The position numbers were made by a program, and so were the translations under genes. The notes below the pieces were generated by a model, which did no database searches, was not told the origin of the DNA, and was given only the letters and a program-made list of their open reading frames with translations. A DNA stretch of 60,000 nt from Hydractinia symbiolongicarpus (Eukaryota > Cnidaria > Hydrozoa > Anthoathecata > Hydractiniidae), in contig NC_079883.1 in NCBI RefSeq assembly GCF_029227915.1, positions 24,740,001-24,800,000 of the forward strand, written 5' to 3'. Shown here piece by piece: positions 29,007 to 39,560 of the stretch (position 1 is the first letter of the stretch; each line of letters starts with the position of its first letter).

Positions 29007-29802
29007 TTACCTGATATCAATGTCAAACAGCTGTTCGAACAGCTTGAAGTGGCATATGTGTCGTTCCACGTGCCCCTTCTGTGCAAATCTGTTAAACGCG
29101 TGAATACTATTGGCCTTCAGACTTGGGTTATTGATCCTTAAACCATCTTCTTCTGGTGGGCAAAGCACGTCTCTGTACGCGTACGCAGTAATACGGGAGG
29201 TGGTGAAACTCATCCTCATCAGGAGTCCTATTTTTACGATAAATCATAATCACATTGTCCTTTTGAGGATCTTTAGCATGTGGCACGTAGCGTTCACGGA
29301 GTCTCGCATTTTCTTGGCACTGTGCTTCAAGCTGGCGATCCTTTTCCTCAAGATCGTCATTCAACACCACAAGCTACCTATCCTTGTCCTCGAGGTCATC
29401 ATTAAGCAGTGCCAGGGCCATATATCTTTCTTCGATGGTCACGTCCTTTTCCTCAATGGATTGACGCTGTTCTTCAACGGTTTCCGTAAACTTTCGCATT
29501 TCTCTGGGGAGTACCTCCTCTACTACCCAGGAATGGGTCTGCTTCAGGTCTGCCACACCTCAGGAGGAAGCAATAAAGGCCTGCTTCCGTCAGTAACACC
29601 GTGTCTGGGTGTAGGTACTTGGATCTAAATACCATACCATTTTATACTTCTCCGGAATATGTTTCTGAATGGCTTGCACCCCAGCCCTTCGTTCATACCC
29701 TACAGCTCTCCAAGCATCGGTGGCCACGATGCGTTGACCTATGCCCTGGACAGGGAATGATCGCACTTGTTTTCCTTCAAAATAATTAACTACAAGAGAC
29801 AT
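29007..29802 (-). pseudogene. BRO-N plus DUF3627-like protein carried by the Polinton, broken
   Basis: Starting at 29802 the frame gives MSLVVNYFEGKQVRSFPVQG, then VATDAWRAVGY, the beginning of a BRO-N domain, a DNA-binding module of large DNA viruses and phages. The LTEAGLYCFLLR block that follows is in a different frame and a VEEVLPREMRKF block returns to the first, so two frameshifts lie between about 29545 and 29600. A coiled-coil middle (repeated LLNDDLEDKDR) leads to RYVPHAKDPQKDNVIMIYRK and finally SIHAFNRFAQKGHVERH near 29080, which matches the C-terminal DUF3627 type of iridovirus and poxvirus BRO proteins. Another frame change lies near 29130-29220. Probable role: DNA-binding regulator, inferred from family only. 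Confidence 0.65.
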
Positions 29803-29923
29803 ATCTACTTGTAATTTTTTTTGATCCGGGGATTATGTTGCGAGGACGGTGCTCGTGATTTATACTGACAGCTAAGGTGAACCTGTGGCTCACCTTAATA
29901 CGTACCTTACCCCAGGGCACCAT

Positions 29924-30142
29924 CTAACGGGACGTCGTGTTATATGCATCTATAAGTGCTCGCAGTCTCGCCTGAATATCGGGGTCACTTGTATTACCCT
30001 CCATCCACTTGAGTCCTTCGAGTGATATGATGATATCGTTAGGATTGCCGTTGTTATTTCCGGGCTGCTGGCTGGTGTTTTAAAAACGGGCTGGAAGGGC
30101 TCTAAAAAGACGATTTATCTTGGACTCAACGGTATTTTTCAT
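29924..30142 (-). pseudogene. Short Polinton frame with one in-frame stop
   Basis: Starting at 30142 the frame reads MKNTVESKINRLFRALPARF, then a TAA, then a second half containing NNGNPNDIIISLEGLKWMEG and ends at 29924. It sits between two other minus-strand frames with similar spacing, which supports its being a former gene. Function unknown. Confidence 0.35.
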
Positions 30143-30218
30143 CTTGTACTTTTTAGAGTAATTCCAACCAGTCGGATGTGGACTGTGCTCACACTTCTAG
30201 CGCCGTAACACCCGGGTC

Positions 30219-30440
30219 TTAATATCTCATCATATAGTGGATCATGGCAAGAGCCACCGACGAGACGCAGGCGATTAAAGCGATCCGGTCGTTGTGTTTG
30301 ACCCTCCGACTCATCTTATACAGATTCCAAATTCTTTCCTCATTATTCGCTTCCAAGTTCTCGATTTTTTGCTCCAAATCCTCGATTGTTTTCTCCATTT
30401 TCTGCATCTCTCCCTCTCGTAATTTTTCGATACAAGACAT
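30219..30440 (-). CDS. Small Polinton coiled-coil membrane protein, intact
   Basis: The 73-codon frame starts MSCIEKLREGEMQKMEKTIE, forms a heptad-rich coiled coil for about 40 residues, and ends with a hydrophobic segment (IALIACVSSVALAMIHYMM). Its position inside the minus-strand cluster and its clean length suggest a real gene. I know no function. Confidence 0.45.
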   Translation of the reverse strand: MSCIEKLREGEMQKMEKTIEDLEQKIENLEANNEERIWNLYKMSRRVKHNDRIALIACVSSVALAMIHYMMRY

Positions 30441-30457
30441 AGTTATTAGTTGAAAAT

Positions 30458-30802
30458 CAAGGCAAAAAATGCTCCAATTTCAGTTGTACCCGCTAGGTTC
30501 TTTGGCAAGGCCGTATAACACTGCGTTAACAACCAGAGACTATGCTTTCTATGTCTCCCACTGATGGCCAGCTCGTGCTGGGGTTGACGCTTCTTATCCA
30601 GGCTCTCGTCAGCTATAAGAAAGAAAGAAGTGCCTCCAGAAGAAGTTTTGACTGTAGATTCTACAGCACCCTCTTGCTGCTTCAGATCTTACTTATTCTT
30701 CTTCATCAGTGCCGCCAACTTGTGACCTTGCGCGACTCTCCCTGGGTGCTTTACTGGCTTTGTTATGACTGTTACTTCTTGTGGTTGAATTTCGTCCATT
30801 TT
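30458..30802 (-). pseudogene. Fusion remnant: small Polinton protein start joined to a packaging-ATPase fragment
   Basis: The frame begins at 30802 with MDEIQPQEVTVITKPVKHPG and reaches a TAA after ALMKKNK. Downstream in the same frame come ADESLDKKRQ and ELAISGRHRKHSLWLLTQ, which match the region after the Walker B site of the FtsK/A32-type packaging ATPase of Polintons. The Walker A part is absent from the window. A deletion has therefore joined the start of one gene to the middle of another, which also helps explain the short element. Confidence 0.5.
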
Positions 30803-30865
30803 ATTCTAAGCTCCGAGGCTTAGAAGAACCATTCCAAACCTGTGATCTTGATCATCAAGGAATAC

Positions 30866-31123
30866 TTATCCCGGAGGGCCAAATCTTCCCGCGTACTCCA
30901 GTGAATTCTTATAAGATCTCGTCTCTAAAAAACAGACGTGTGGCGGGAAGCGAGCCGCTGGGGGTGTTATGATGATGGTATCATATACACCCAAATCAGC
31001 AGATGTACTACACCAATCCGAATAACGCATGGATGGTAACTTGTGTAAATCTCGTGTCATGCTCTTTAAACGCTCGTAACGTTCACGATTGTCCATGTGT
31101 ATCTTTGATAGACTATTTCCCAT
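30866..31123 (-). CDS. Small Polinton protein of unknown function
   Basis: I choose the ATG at 31123 (MGNSLSKIHMDNRERYERLK). It overlaps the end of the upstream frame by 11 bp, the sort of overlap seen in compact viral-type clusters; an upstream in-frame ATG exists at 31156. The protein has a charged helical N-terminal half and a central SDWCSTSADLGVYDTI block. The last 25 codons may be altered by the deletion noted for 30458-30802. Confidence 0.4.
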   Translation of the reverse strand: MGNSLSKIHMDNRERYERLKSMTRDLHKLPSMRYSDWCSTSADLGVYDTIIITPPAARFPPHVCFLETRSYKNSLEYAGRFGPPG

Positions 31124-31666
31124 TGTTTTCTTGATCTTCATTAACCTTCTCTTCAACCACCTTGGCCGTTGAGAGTTGGGTGTGATTAATCGTATGCGCA
31201 GCGACTAAAAGAGGTGTCAAAAACTTGCCAAAAGCTGAATAGACTAGTATCCCCAGGTCAGCCATGGACTCTTGATGATGGGGTCCTCTTCGATATCTTG
31301 CCTAAGACCCTTGGCACTATCCAAATGAACCATACTCCCCACGGCCTTGGTATATAGACTGATAGCCTGTGAGGATAGAGCCTTAGCCGTCTTCTCACCC
31401 TTTTGATGGAGCTCACGCTGAACATACTCAGAGTACACTTTATTAACAACCTCGTCCGTTGCTTTGTCAATATAGGCTTCTGTACACGTCTTTGGTAGGA
31501 GGTGTGCCTTACCTTTATGTGCATCTTTCAAAGCGAGAATAGAGATGTTAATAGCCTCCTGTACTTCAGATAACAGAGCACGATCAGAGCGTATGGCAAT
31601 AGCACGACGAATAGTAACACAACGTGCATTTGTCTTGTGTACTCGATCAAGCACACAAAACTGCAT
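31113..31666 (-). pseudogene. Conserved Polinton protein of unknown function, frameshifted near its C-terminus
   Basis: The frame opens near 31666 and includes KDAHKGKAHLLPKTCTEAYI, VVNKVYSEYVQRELHQKGEK and DIEEDPIIK, which I recognise as a recurrent cnidarian Polinton frame. Near 31262 it shifts into another frame that carries a hydrophobic stretch and ends at 31113. The hydrophobic C-terminus suggests membrane association. Function not known. Confidence 0.5.
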
Positions 31667-31809
31667 TCTAACTAGGCTATATATCGACGACCCTTCTTTT
31701 GATTATCTGCAACCCACATAGACTGCATGTTGGTGTAATGGAGCCTCTCGAGTTGCACTTCTTCGCTGAGGTATTCTCCATTCTCCCTATATATAATCAG
31801 GATTTTACC

Positions 31810-34800
31810 TATTGAGTGCCAGCTTGTTCACTTTCTGCGTGTAGATTTGATGCCTTTTATTCTAGATACAGACCCAGGTTTTGTATATGTCAACACCATC
31901 CTTCAAGCAGCGCTAATAGTCTTCGAAGGTGATGGATTTCTTCGTGACGCACTTTTTCACACCTTTCGCTTTGCGATCGCCGCCCTCCTTCGTGAGACTC
32001 TTGGAAGCATAAAGCTTTGCTCTCAGAGTGATGAATTCTGTCATGATTTTACCATTAAGCTAATCCTACATTAGACCTACGACCTTTTTGTTTTTACCGA
32101 TGGGGAGAGGTCTGTTGTCATCTTTGCTGTAGGCGCTCGTATCGAAACGTGTCTCGACATCATCAGCAATATCGCGATAAAAATCCTCTGTTCTGATGTG
32201 GTACACGAAGGAATCAGTATCCATATAGCAGATACGCAGATTGCTGTCGTACTTGGGCTGCATGTAGTCATAGTGGAAGTCGTACATTACGATTTTCAAG
32301 TTGTCTAAAATGGCTTGGCCAATACACACGGGCTTGTTACCTCTGCTTCATACATTTCCACGCCCATGAGGTGGCTGCTGAAGTAGTTTCCGCCCTTGAA
32401 GTTTGGTTTCATGACGAGCTTGGTGTACTCTTTGTTGGTAACCAACTGGATGTTGTGATGGTTCCTCAAGATCTCCATAGTTTTACCAAACACCGAAAGG
32501 TTCATGAGCTTGTAAAAGTCCTTCTCGAACTCGTTTTCACGGCGGTTCTAAGCCACGTGTTGTGATCGATATAACCCCTCAGCCAGGGCTTCTGGTTAAA
32601 CTGGATGACTCTGTATAACTTCTTGAGCTCGAGCCCGTGTTTTAGAGCTTGATGAAGGACTCTGATATGTATCACGTACCTCCGCTTGTGCTCGAGATTT
32701 GGTATTAGTTTCTCGACCCTGTGAACCACCTTGCACTCCGGTAGGAAAGGTATATTTAGATAATCGATGTCAACCTCCAAGATGTAGCCGTGCTTGTTGT
32801 CAGCGACGAGTTTCTCGTTAGCAGGTCTTGACGCACGGCCCAGCCATACAAATTGTTGGCGTCGAGGTGCTGCAAGTAGGACGACTCAACCTCTGGATCG
32901 TATTGATCCCCCATATACTTGTTGTTGGCTCTGGCATATCTGTGCACAGCTTGGGTTATGCCTCCACGGATACATCTTTCAAACATCAGGAGCATGTCAG
33001 GATCAGTAAGGAGCTCCAGTTTGATTTCTGTGTACTTCAACGCAGCTTTCCATGCCAAGCCTGGTGCACTGTAGAAGTGGACAGGATCGAGCTTGTAGTT
33101 CTCTAAGCACACGTTTTGAAAGCTCTGGAAGATATCGGCTAGTAGCAGGACGTCTGTAGTAAGGTACAGGTCGTGATAGTCTCCCATGCTGACCACAGCA
33201 CCCTCTGGAGTGATGCGCTTCCATACTTTTTGAGCATGCTTGTAGTCGTTGTCGCTGATCCCCTTCATGTTCAATTTGCTAAAGAAAGCCTCCTTGGGAG
33301 GTAGTTCCGTCTCATCGAATCGCTGCCGGCTATCCATGTACTCATAGGGGTATACACCATCAGCATCAGCCTGAAGACGTCTTTTTCAATGAATTTAGCC
33401 ATGGATGGTACGTTTGTCTTTACCTGCTATTGTCTAGCTGCTTCGTGGTATTCAAATCGCAATTTTTACACCAAAAGCTTGCTACATACTCGGCGTCGGT
33501 GCTTTGAAATTCCAGACATGTATCTGCGCACTGCTGACATTTCATAACTGCCGTGTTTGTACCGATGAGGTTGCTTGCCAATTTCTCCAGGCTTGGTGCT
33601 ATAAAGCGACAGCTGTTGTTTAATCTGATCTCTATGCTCTTGTACGTATCACCATCATCGTGTCCCATGCATGCAATGGGCACCCTATTTTTAACGTGGA
33701 AGGAGATGTAATTTTCGGTGTTTTCAGCGATACAGTCAATATCCTGGGTGTCAAACTTCTCTCCAAGTTCTCGTATGAACAAGTGGGCATCATACCCTGA
33801 AAGATTATGGAAGATAACGTGTACGTGGCTAGGTATCTTGTATCTGAGGTTGCAAATCGCGTGCGCTGCACCTCTATACAGCCCTGTGTAGTGACAGTGG
33901 TCTCGAACTTTACGGCTATACTCGTCATTGTCAAAAGGTTTCATGCAGATGTGACAAGTTGTAGCGGAGTCCTGCTCCCTCTCTAGTACCTCCGTTAGTG
34001 GTAACATGTCCTGGTAGGTGCTGTAGAGTCGCTTTACCTCATGCTCTAGGTGGTCGACGAGCCTCTTCACACACTTCTCACCCTGTAGACTGTTAGTGGG
34101 TCTGGCACGGGTCCGTAGGCAAAAGCGCTATATGTGCACCAGCCACATGGTACGTGCTTGTTCAACTTTTTCGTCTTAGTCTTCCTCTTATCTTCAGCAA
34201 TGGGAACGAGCAGGGATTCAAAGTCCGCATAAATGGCGAAGGGTACTTTAAACTGCTGCTGACCATCCTTGTAGTAGAGCCACTTTTCCTTTTCGCTTGG
34301 CATCGTGGTCTTGACCGCTTCGTTATCCCTGCAGTAGTTATAGTGCTTATCACGCGATTCGATTGTGGGTAAGGCTTGCAAGCAGTTCAGGCAAAAGTGC
34401 ATTTTTGCCGTACTTTTTGAGGTCTCACTACCCAATAGCCGTGAGAGATCTTCGACGGCTATATAGTGGGTCTTCTTGTTATCCGTGAGGAGTAACATAT
34501 TAACCTGTTTCTCGCGTTAGTTGTGTGTAGATCGGCGTAGGATATTGAAAGTCTTCCCCGTCACGTACAAGACGTTAACCGCGATGTCGGGATTATTCTT
34601 CTCAAATTTAGAGATGTCCTTGATGCTTGTGGGGAACTCGATGCCCTGCCAGTTATACTGCTCTGCATAGGGTTTCCGCTTGCTGATTCTTTGAGGATCC
34701 CTAGCTATCTCTTCATGATGCAGTGCAGCGATGATACTCCACTTCAAGCACTCCTCGTCCTTGTTCGCGGCGTTAATGATAGCGTTTTTGGTGGCTATCC

Positions 34801-35545
34801 ACTTGGGTGCTTCGATATACGAGGAACCCCTTGTTAGCCGTAGCTTATGAAAGTCTACGTCGAGATGCATAATTTGACTGATTGTAAAGGCACTTTTGGG
34901 CAGCGCTGGGTTCTCCACATGCGTTCTGACTTGGGCAAACATCGTATCCAGCACTTCATCCACGACGCTACCCTGAAAGACTGGTGTCATGTTGCTGTGG
35001 AAGACCTTATCGACTTCGATAAACTCGTTGGTACCCTCCACTGGCTTCTTCCATAAAATCCAAAGGGAACACTGCACCTTAACAGACCCCATGTCTTTAA
35101 CCTGTTTCTTAACCAAGGTTTTCACGTGTGATCGCACCATCCCCAAGTACCCATCAACATCCGTACCATCTATGCCAGGGATGCGAAAACTTCTGAAGGT
35201 TCTATGGTGAGCATGCATTTGTTCCTGAGGTGTGAAGTCTTGTTTCGGCTGCTGCTCGTCTTCGGCATGATCCTCCCTTGCCTCTTCTTCAACTTCAACC
35301 ATCTGGATCTTCTTAGCTCCATCATAAAGAGCAAGGATGCGATTTTTTGCTGATCCGTATATACTTTACACCGGCTTTCTAATACCCTCTGGTATATAGT
35401 TCACAAGCCAGTCAGACCACTCGCGCAGCTTACTCTTGACTACTGGACGAGTCCTCGCCATCTCGTTGCGTTCAAAAACATTCATAGCTTCGGGTGTGGG
35501 GAGTCGAGGTTCAATCTTACTCTTAATAGGACGGGTTTTTGCCAT
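31810..35545 (-). pseudogene. Polinton protein-primed DNA polymerase B, multiply broken
   Basis: The gene would start at 35545 (MAKTRPIKSK) and end near 31815 (KVNKLALNR). In order I see: an N-terminal region with YIEAPKWIATKNAIINAANK; exonuclease motif I in FAIYADFESLL; Cys-rich CHICMKPF and DHCHYTGLYRGAAH; exonuclease motif II in NLSGYDAHLF; YHDLYLTTDVLLLADIF; polymerase motif LDANNLYGW (A); NLSVFGKTMEILRNHH (B); and YMDTDSFVYHI (C). Breaks include in-frame stops near 35370 and 34515 and frame changes near 34080, 33400, 32780, 32505 and 32320, plus a stop just after 32066. With this many lesions the copy is old or has been free of selection for long. It would replicate the element from a protein primer. 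Confidence 0.93.
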
Positions 35546-35896
35546 CTCTTATCCAAAGCATCTGGTGTAAATGCTCCTGGAGCAGGAACGAGTTGGGGTG
35601 AACATACATTTTCCTATCTCTACATGTACCTTGAAGGAAAAACAAAAATAGAGAATATCGTTCGATAGCTATACCAAAAACCTGATCAAAAAAGCCTTGT
35701 AAATTAAATATATTTTAAAGAAATTTTCAGGGTCAAATAAAAAAGTCTAGGATCGACCAAAAGCTTAGGTGTCTTATAGAAAAAGAAAAACACCCGATAA
35801 AATTACAGTCCAGAATGTAAACTCCTTATTTAAGATTTAAGAAAAGTTACTCATGAAATAAAAATCATAAAAATTCCACAACACCTTCTCAGGCTT
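35546..35896. other. Right flank of the Polinton
   Basis: Composition falls back to AT-rich after about 35640, which may mark the true right end of the element. I could not match it to an inverted copy on the left. Confidence 0.35.
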
Positions 35897-36140
<244 letters not shown>

Positions 36141-36437
36141 GTAGTTAATATTTACACAGGATAGCCTAACCAGTTACTTCATATAATACTTAGCATATGC
36201 TTGAAAATGACCAAATTCTGGCCTACGAATGACTATAAATGTCATGTAAGAACAAAACTAGGCTCCATTTTGAAGTAGCATTCTTACTATTTAAAACAAA
36301 ATACGAAAAAATCGAGCGGAAAAATGTTATACTCGGCATTCAACTCTGGTTTTCCCAAGCCGTGATCCTGAAACTTACAAAGTATATAGGAAATATAAAT
36401 TATTATACTCATTCTGACAGATTAGTATAAAACCACC
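36141..36437. other. Spacer between (TTTA)n and the 3.6 kb element
   Basis: AT-rich, no gene seen. Confidence 0.4.
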
Positions 36438-37516
36438 CTATAACTAGGCTGTTCAGTCACGTGACTTTTTGCCGTGTTCGGAAATTCAGCTTAAAACAAG
36501 CTCGCACACGGCAACGCGTATTTTGTTATTGCGCGTGATGGCACTTATTTTAAATCGTCGAATTCGGCACCTATTTCGCTTAAGACAGATGGTGTATGGG
36601 CAGATAGTGATTGTTAAGTACCTTAAATTTGTTTTTTTGAATGAGACTTGTTTAAACGACCAACAGTGTATTCAGATTTCGACGAGGGAAATGTAAACTT
36701 GGCGCAAACAGAGGAAAGTGCATGACGTATCAGGTAGTCTCACTTGAAATTAGTTTATATTAAAAATATACTTTCAATTTCTATTCTTATTCCTAACTTT
36801 CCTGCATGACAAATCTGGAGAAAAAGCATTTTTTGTTTATATCGAACCCCCGTCTTAAAGTTCTATGTGACTTGCTGCAGTGCAACAACGAATTTCGACT
36901 TTTTATTTATTTTATTTTATTATATAATTTATAGTCTTGGAATGATGGCTATTAATCATGGCTATGTGCTAGATATTCCAGTTAACATTAGACACAGCTA
37001 CTAAACTAAAGCACCAAAGCTAGCTAGCTACCTAGCTATATATATATTAGCCGAAGTAGTGGACCAGAAGATGGAGTGTGTGATGTTGTGTTTAATTATT
37101 CCATACCACTGTGTGGTTAATAGATAAAGGTATATTTTGCTTACTACTAGTGTGATTTGGTTTTTAAACACTTAAAGTATTAGGCTTGGAAATTTGTTGA
37201 TTCCAGATACCAATTTGTTACCCACTCAGTTCTTGCAAACTGTTTACTGTTTACCATTATTCTTTTTTACAAAAACGCCTCTCTTCCAACTTTCCAGGCC
37301 TAAAGTTAGCTAAGAGTCAGAGTAGGTTACTTTATAGCTAGCTTATACTGTTTTAAAAAGCAAGATTTAGATAATAATTGAAGAGATAATGATTATATAA
37401 TGTTATTTTTGTAAATATTCCATTGTTTAGTATGTATAGCTATATCATAATTGCTGACGTAAACTAGAAAGGCAGATAATACACAGTCTAGGTAGGAATG
37501 GTATTTTAAAAATAAT

Positions 37517-38239
37517 ATGCATTGGTTAAAAGTTTTGCAGCTTATGTTAGACAATAAAATTATTAGTGCAGTTTCGCTTGATATATTTTCAGCTTTAAAA
37601 ATGAGTATTAAAAATAAACAAGTTTATGATCTTTTTTCTTCATTGAATGAAAAAAGCATTAAAGAAGTAAGTGATGGATTTGTTTTACTTGGTGTTGAAA
37701 TAACATGTCCAGAAAAAGCGTTATATACAAAAGTTAAAAGACTAGTAGAGAAAGTAAATGGTCTGAAAAAAAGGAAAGCTAATTCTGCTATAGAAACTTT
37801 GTTGGAAGCTGAGTTTAGTGTTCCAGTGCAAATTACCCCACATCAGCGATCTATTGATGCGGCTAGTTCTAGAAATGAAGTTTTGTTTAAAGAGAAAATG
37901 AAACAATTAAAGGAGGAAAACAAAAGTTTAAAAAGAAAGTGCGAAAATTTTCAAGAATTAGAAATTCAATACAACACACAAGTCAAAGAGGTTAAGAAAC
38001 TTAGTAACGAGTTATTTGTAGCAATGAAGGATGAAAATAAGTTGACAGCAGAATATCGTCGTATAAAGAACAATTATCTTGAAGTAGAGGAAAAACTTAG
38101 AAATGTGGAATTGAAATTTAAAGATAATAGCAAAGCGAGGGCAGATAAATTGAGAAATTTATCAAAGAAAATTAAAAACAGAGATGATAAATGTCTTGGG
38201 AAGAGCTTCTTGAAAACTTTGTTAAAATCATGCATGTAA
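37517..38239 (+). CDS. Coiled-coil protein (first frame of a two-frame gene)
   Basis: A 240-codon frame. Residues about 1-80 are a compact hydrophobic/charged helical domain (MHWLKVLQLMLDNKIISAVS). From about residue 120 to 225 it is a long coiled coil rich in Lys and Glu (KMKQLKEENKSLKRKCENFQ). It ends at 38239, overlapping a second frame that starts at 38191. I do not recognise the N-terminal domain. The gene lies inside an element with inverted ends, so it may be element-encoded, or a captured host gene. The last 15 or so codons are probably not the natural C-terminus if a frameshift or splice links the two frames. Confidence 0.6.
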   Translation: MHWLKVLQLMLDNKIISAVSLDIFSALKMSIKNKQVYDLFSSLNEKSIKEVSDGFVLLGVEITCPEKALYTKVKRLVEKVNGLKKRKANSAIETLLEAEFSVPVQITPHQRSIDAASSRNEVLFKEKMKQLKEENKSLKRKCENFQELEIQYNTQVKEVKKLSNELFVAMKDENKLTAEYRRIKNNYLEVEEKLRNVELKFKDNSKARADKLRNLSKKIKNRDDKCLGKSFLKTLLKSCM

Positions 38240-38631
38240 CATTTTCATCATCTGCAGAAAAGGTAACAAAGGATAACCTGAAGTCGAAGGAAGATAGAGA
38301 TGAAGTAGTTGCAACCCAAAAAAAGGAACTGATGGAAAAGATCAAGAAAGAAAGGATGAAAAAACTGTCTGAACAACAAAAAAGCAACAAACTCCCTTCC
38401 TTCATCAAAGACCCTGATTGTTTAGTTGGTTTACACATACGGCATCATTTAAAGGAAGAAGATGAAGAGGATGCATATTGGTGTAAAGGGGAAATTCTAA
38501 GTGTAGCAAAACGACATTCCAATCCTAAACGCACGTTGTTTAATGTAGTATATGAGTCAGAACCTGAGACAGTTTGGAGTTTTCCAATAATTTTAGATTT
38601 TGAGAAGGGAGACGTTATTATGTTATCTTAG
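38191..38631 (+). CDS. Coiled-coil plus C-terminal Tudor/chromo-like domain (second frame)
   Basis: A 146-codon frame whose ATG directly follows a TAA (TAAATG at 38188-38193), in a different frame from the preceding protein and overlapping it by 49 bp. The N-terminal half is Lys/Glu-rich coiled coil. The C-terminal 60 residues, with DAYWCKGEILSVAKR and LFNVVYESEPETVWSFPI, have the strand pattern and aromatic residues of a Tudor- or agenet-like barrel and end in FEKGDVIMLS. It probably belongs to the same protein as 37517-38239 through a frameshift or unseen splice. A methyl-mark or nucleic-acid reader role would be inference. Confidence 0.55.
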   Translation: MSWEELLENFVKIMHVTFSSSAEKVTKDNLKSKEDRDEVVATQKKELMEKIKKERMKKLSEQQKSNKLPSFIKDPDCLVGLHIRHHLKEEDEEDAYWCKGEILSVAKRHSNPKRTLFNVVYESEPETVWSFPIILDFEKGDVIMLS

Positions 38632-38859
38632 AATATAGTTAGTTATAGTATAGTTATATATTTGAGGGAAGAAATTTTTGTGGTAATGTATTTCGTTCAA
38701 ACCGTGGAACTTTTTTATGGCAAAAACTTCTTCCTTTGAGGATCATTGTTTTGTCAACTTGTGACATGTGGTATATATTGTTCTATTAAAACATTTAGCA
38801 CTTATGGTAGCTTAATATTTTGCGTTCTTTTTTTTATTTAGGTGCTAAAAGGTGCAGTT

Positions 38860-39560
38860 GTTCCATTTTCATCTGGTCTGCATATTTATACTCTGTCAAA
38901 TATTTTGCAAGCTTTAAGAGTGTTTGTCAAAGTTTTATAGTTACCAACTTAGTGTTTTACAGTGGTTCCTGTGGACTTTCTTTTTACATTTCCTTAAATT
39001 TGAAATATCTTTTCAGCTATTACGTTATTTTCTCTGGCTGGTCTGCAAAAATATAAATTTCGTACATTTCTATGAAGTCTCTCAATGTTAAGATTACAGT
39101 TTATAAACATTTTTGCCGGTTATTGTATAATTGTTTTGCTTTTATACATTGATTTTATGTTATTTTTGAGCTACAGCATCATTTTTACTATCTGGTCTGC
39201 AAATTACACTCTTGTCAAATATTTTGTACTCTTCAAGAGTGTTTGTAAAATTTTTGAATAGTTACTAATTTGTGGTGTTTTATTATGTTCCTGTGAATTT
39301 TTTTCGCATTTTCATCAATTTGGAAAGATTTTTTCAACTATGACGTCATTTTTTCTATCTGGTCTGCAAATTACACTCTTGTCAGATATTTGTACTCCTT
39401 AAGAGTGTTTGTATAATTTTTGAATAGTTACTAATTTGTGGTGTTTTATTATGTTCCTGTGAACTTTTTTGCATTTTCATCAATTTGGAAAGATTTTTTC
39501 AACTATGACGTCATTTTTTCTATCTGGTCTGCAAATTTACACCCTTGTCCGAAATTTCGT
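38860..39560 (+). repeat. Tandem repeat, about 165-bp unit
   Basis: Five units start near 38870, 39032, 39190, 39356 and 39522, each with CTATCTGGTCTGCAAATT and, in the later units, CAAGAGTGTTTGT and GTGTTTTATTATGTTCCTGTG. The last two full units are nearly identical. It is subterminal within the 36445-40048 element. Confidence 0.85.

Larger units (their letters stand above)
24050..35545. mobile_element. Degraded Polinton/Maverick (about 11.5 kb of recognisable sequence)
   Basis: The block holds the Polinton hallmark set: protein-primed family B DNA polymerase, retroviral-type integrase, double-jelly-roll major capsid protein and a packaging-ATPase fragment, plus several small frames. It is visibly GC-richer than its surroundings. 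Genes on the left half are mostly on the plus strand and those on the right half on the minus strand. Almost every long frame has stops or frameshifts. I could not identify the long terminal inverted repeats or the 6-bp duplication, so the outer limits are approximate. I saw no protease or clear minor capsid protein. The copy is too broken to be active. Confidence 0.9.

Noticed and set aside
24537-35545. An endogenous large DNA virus
   Set aside because: The BRO-type gene alone might suggest it, but protein-primed polymerase B, integrase and capsid in this order define a Polinton.
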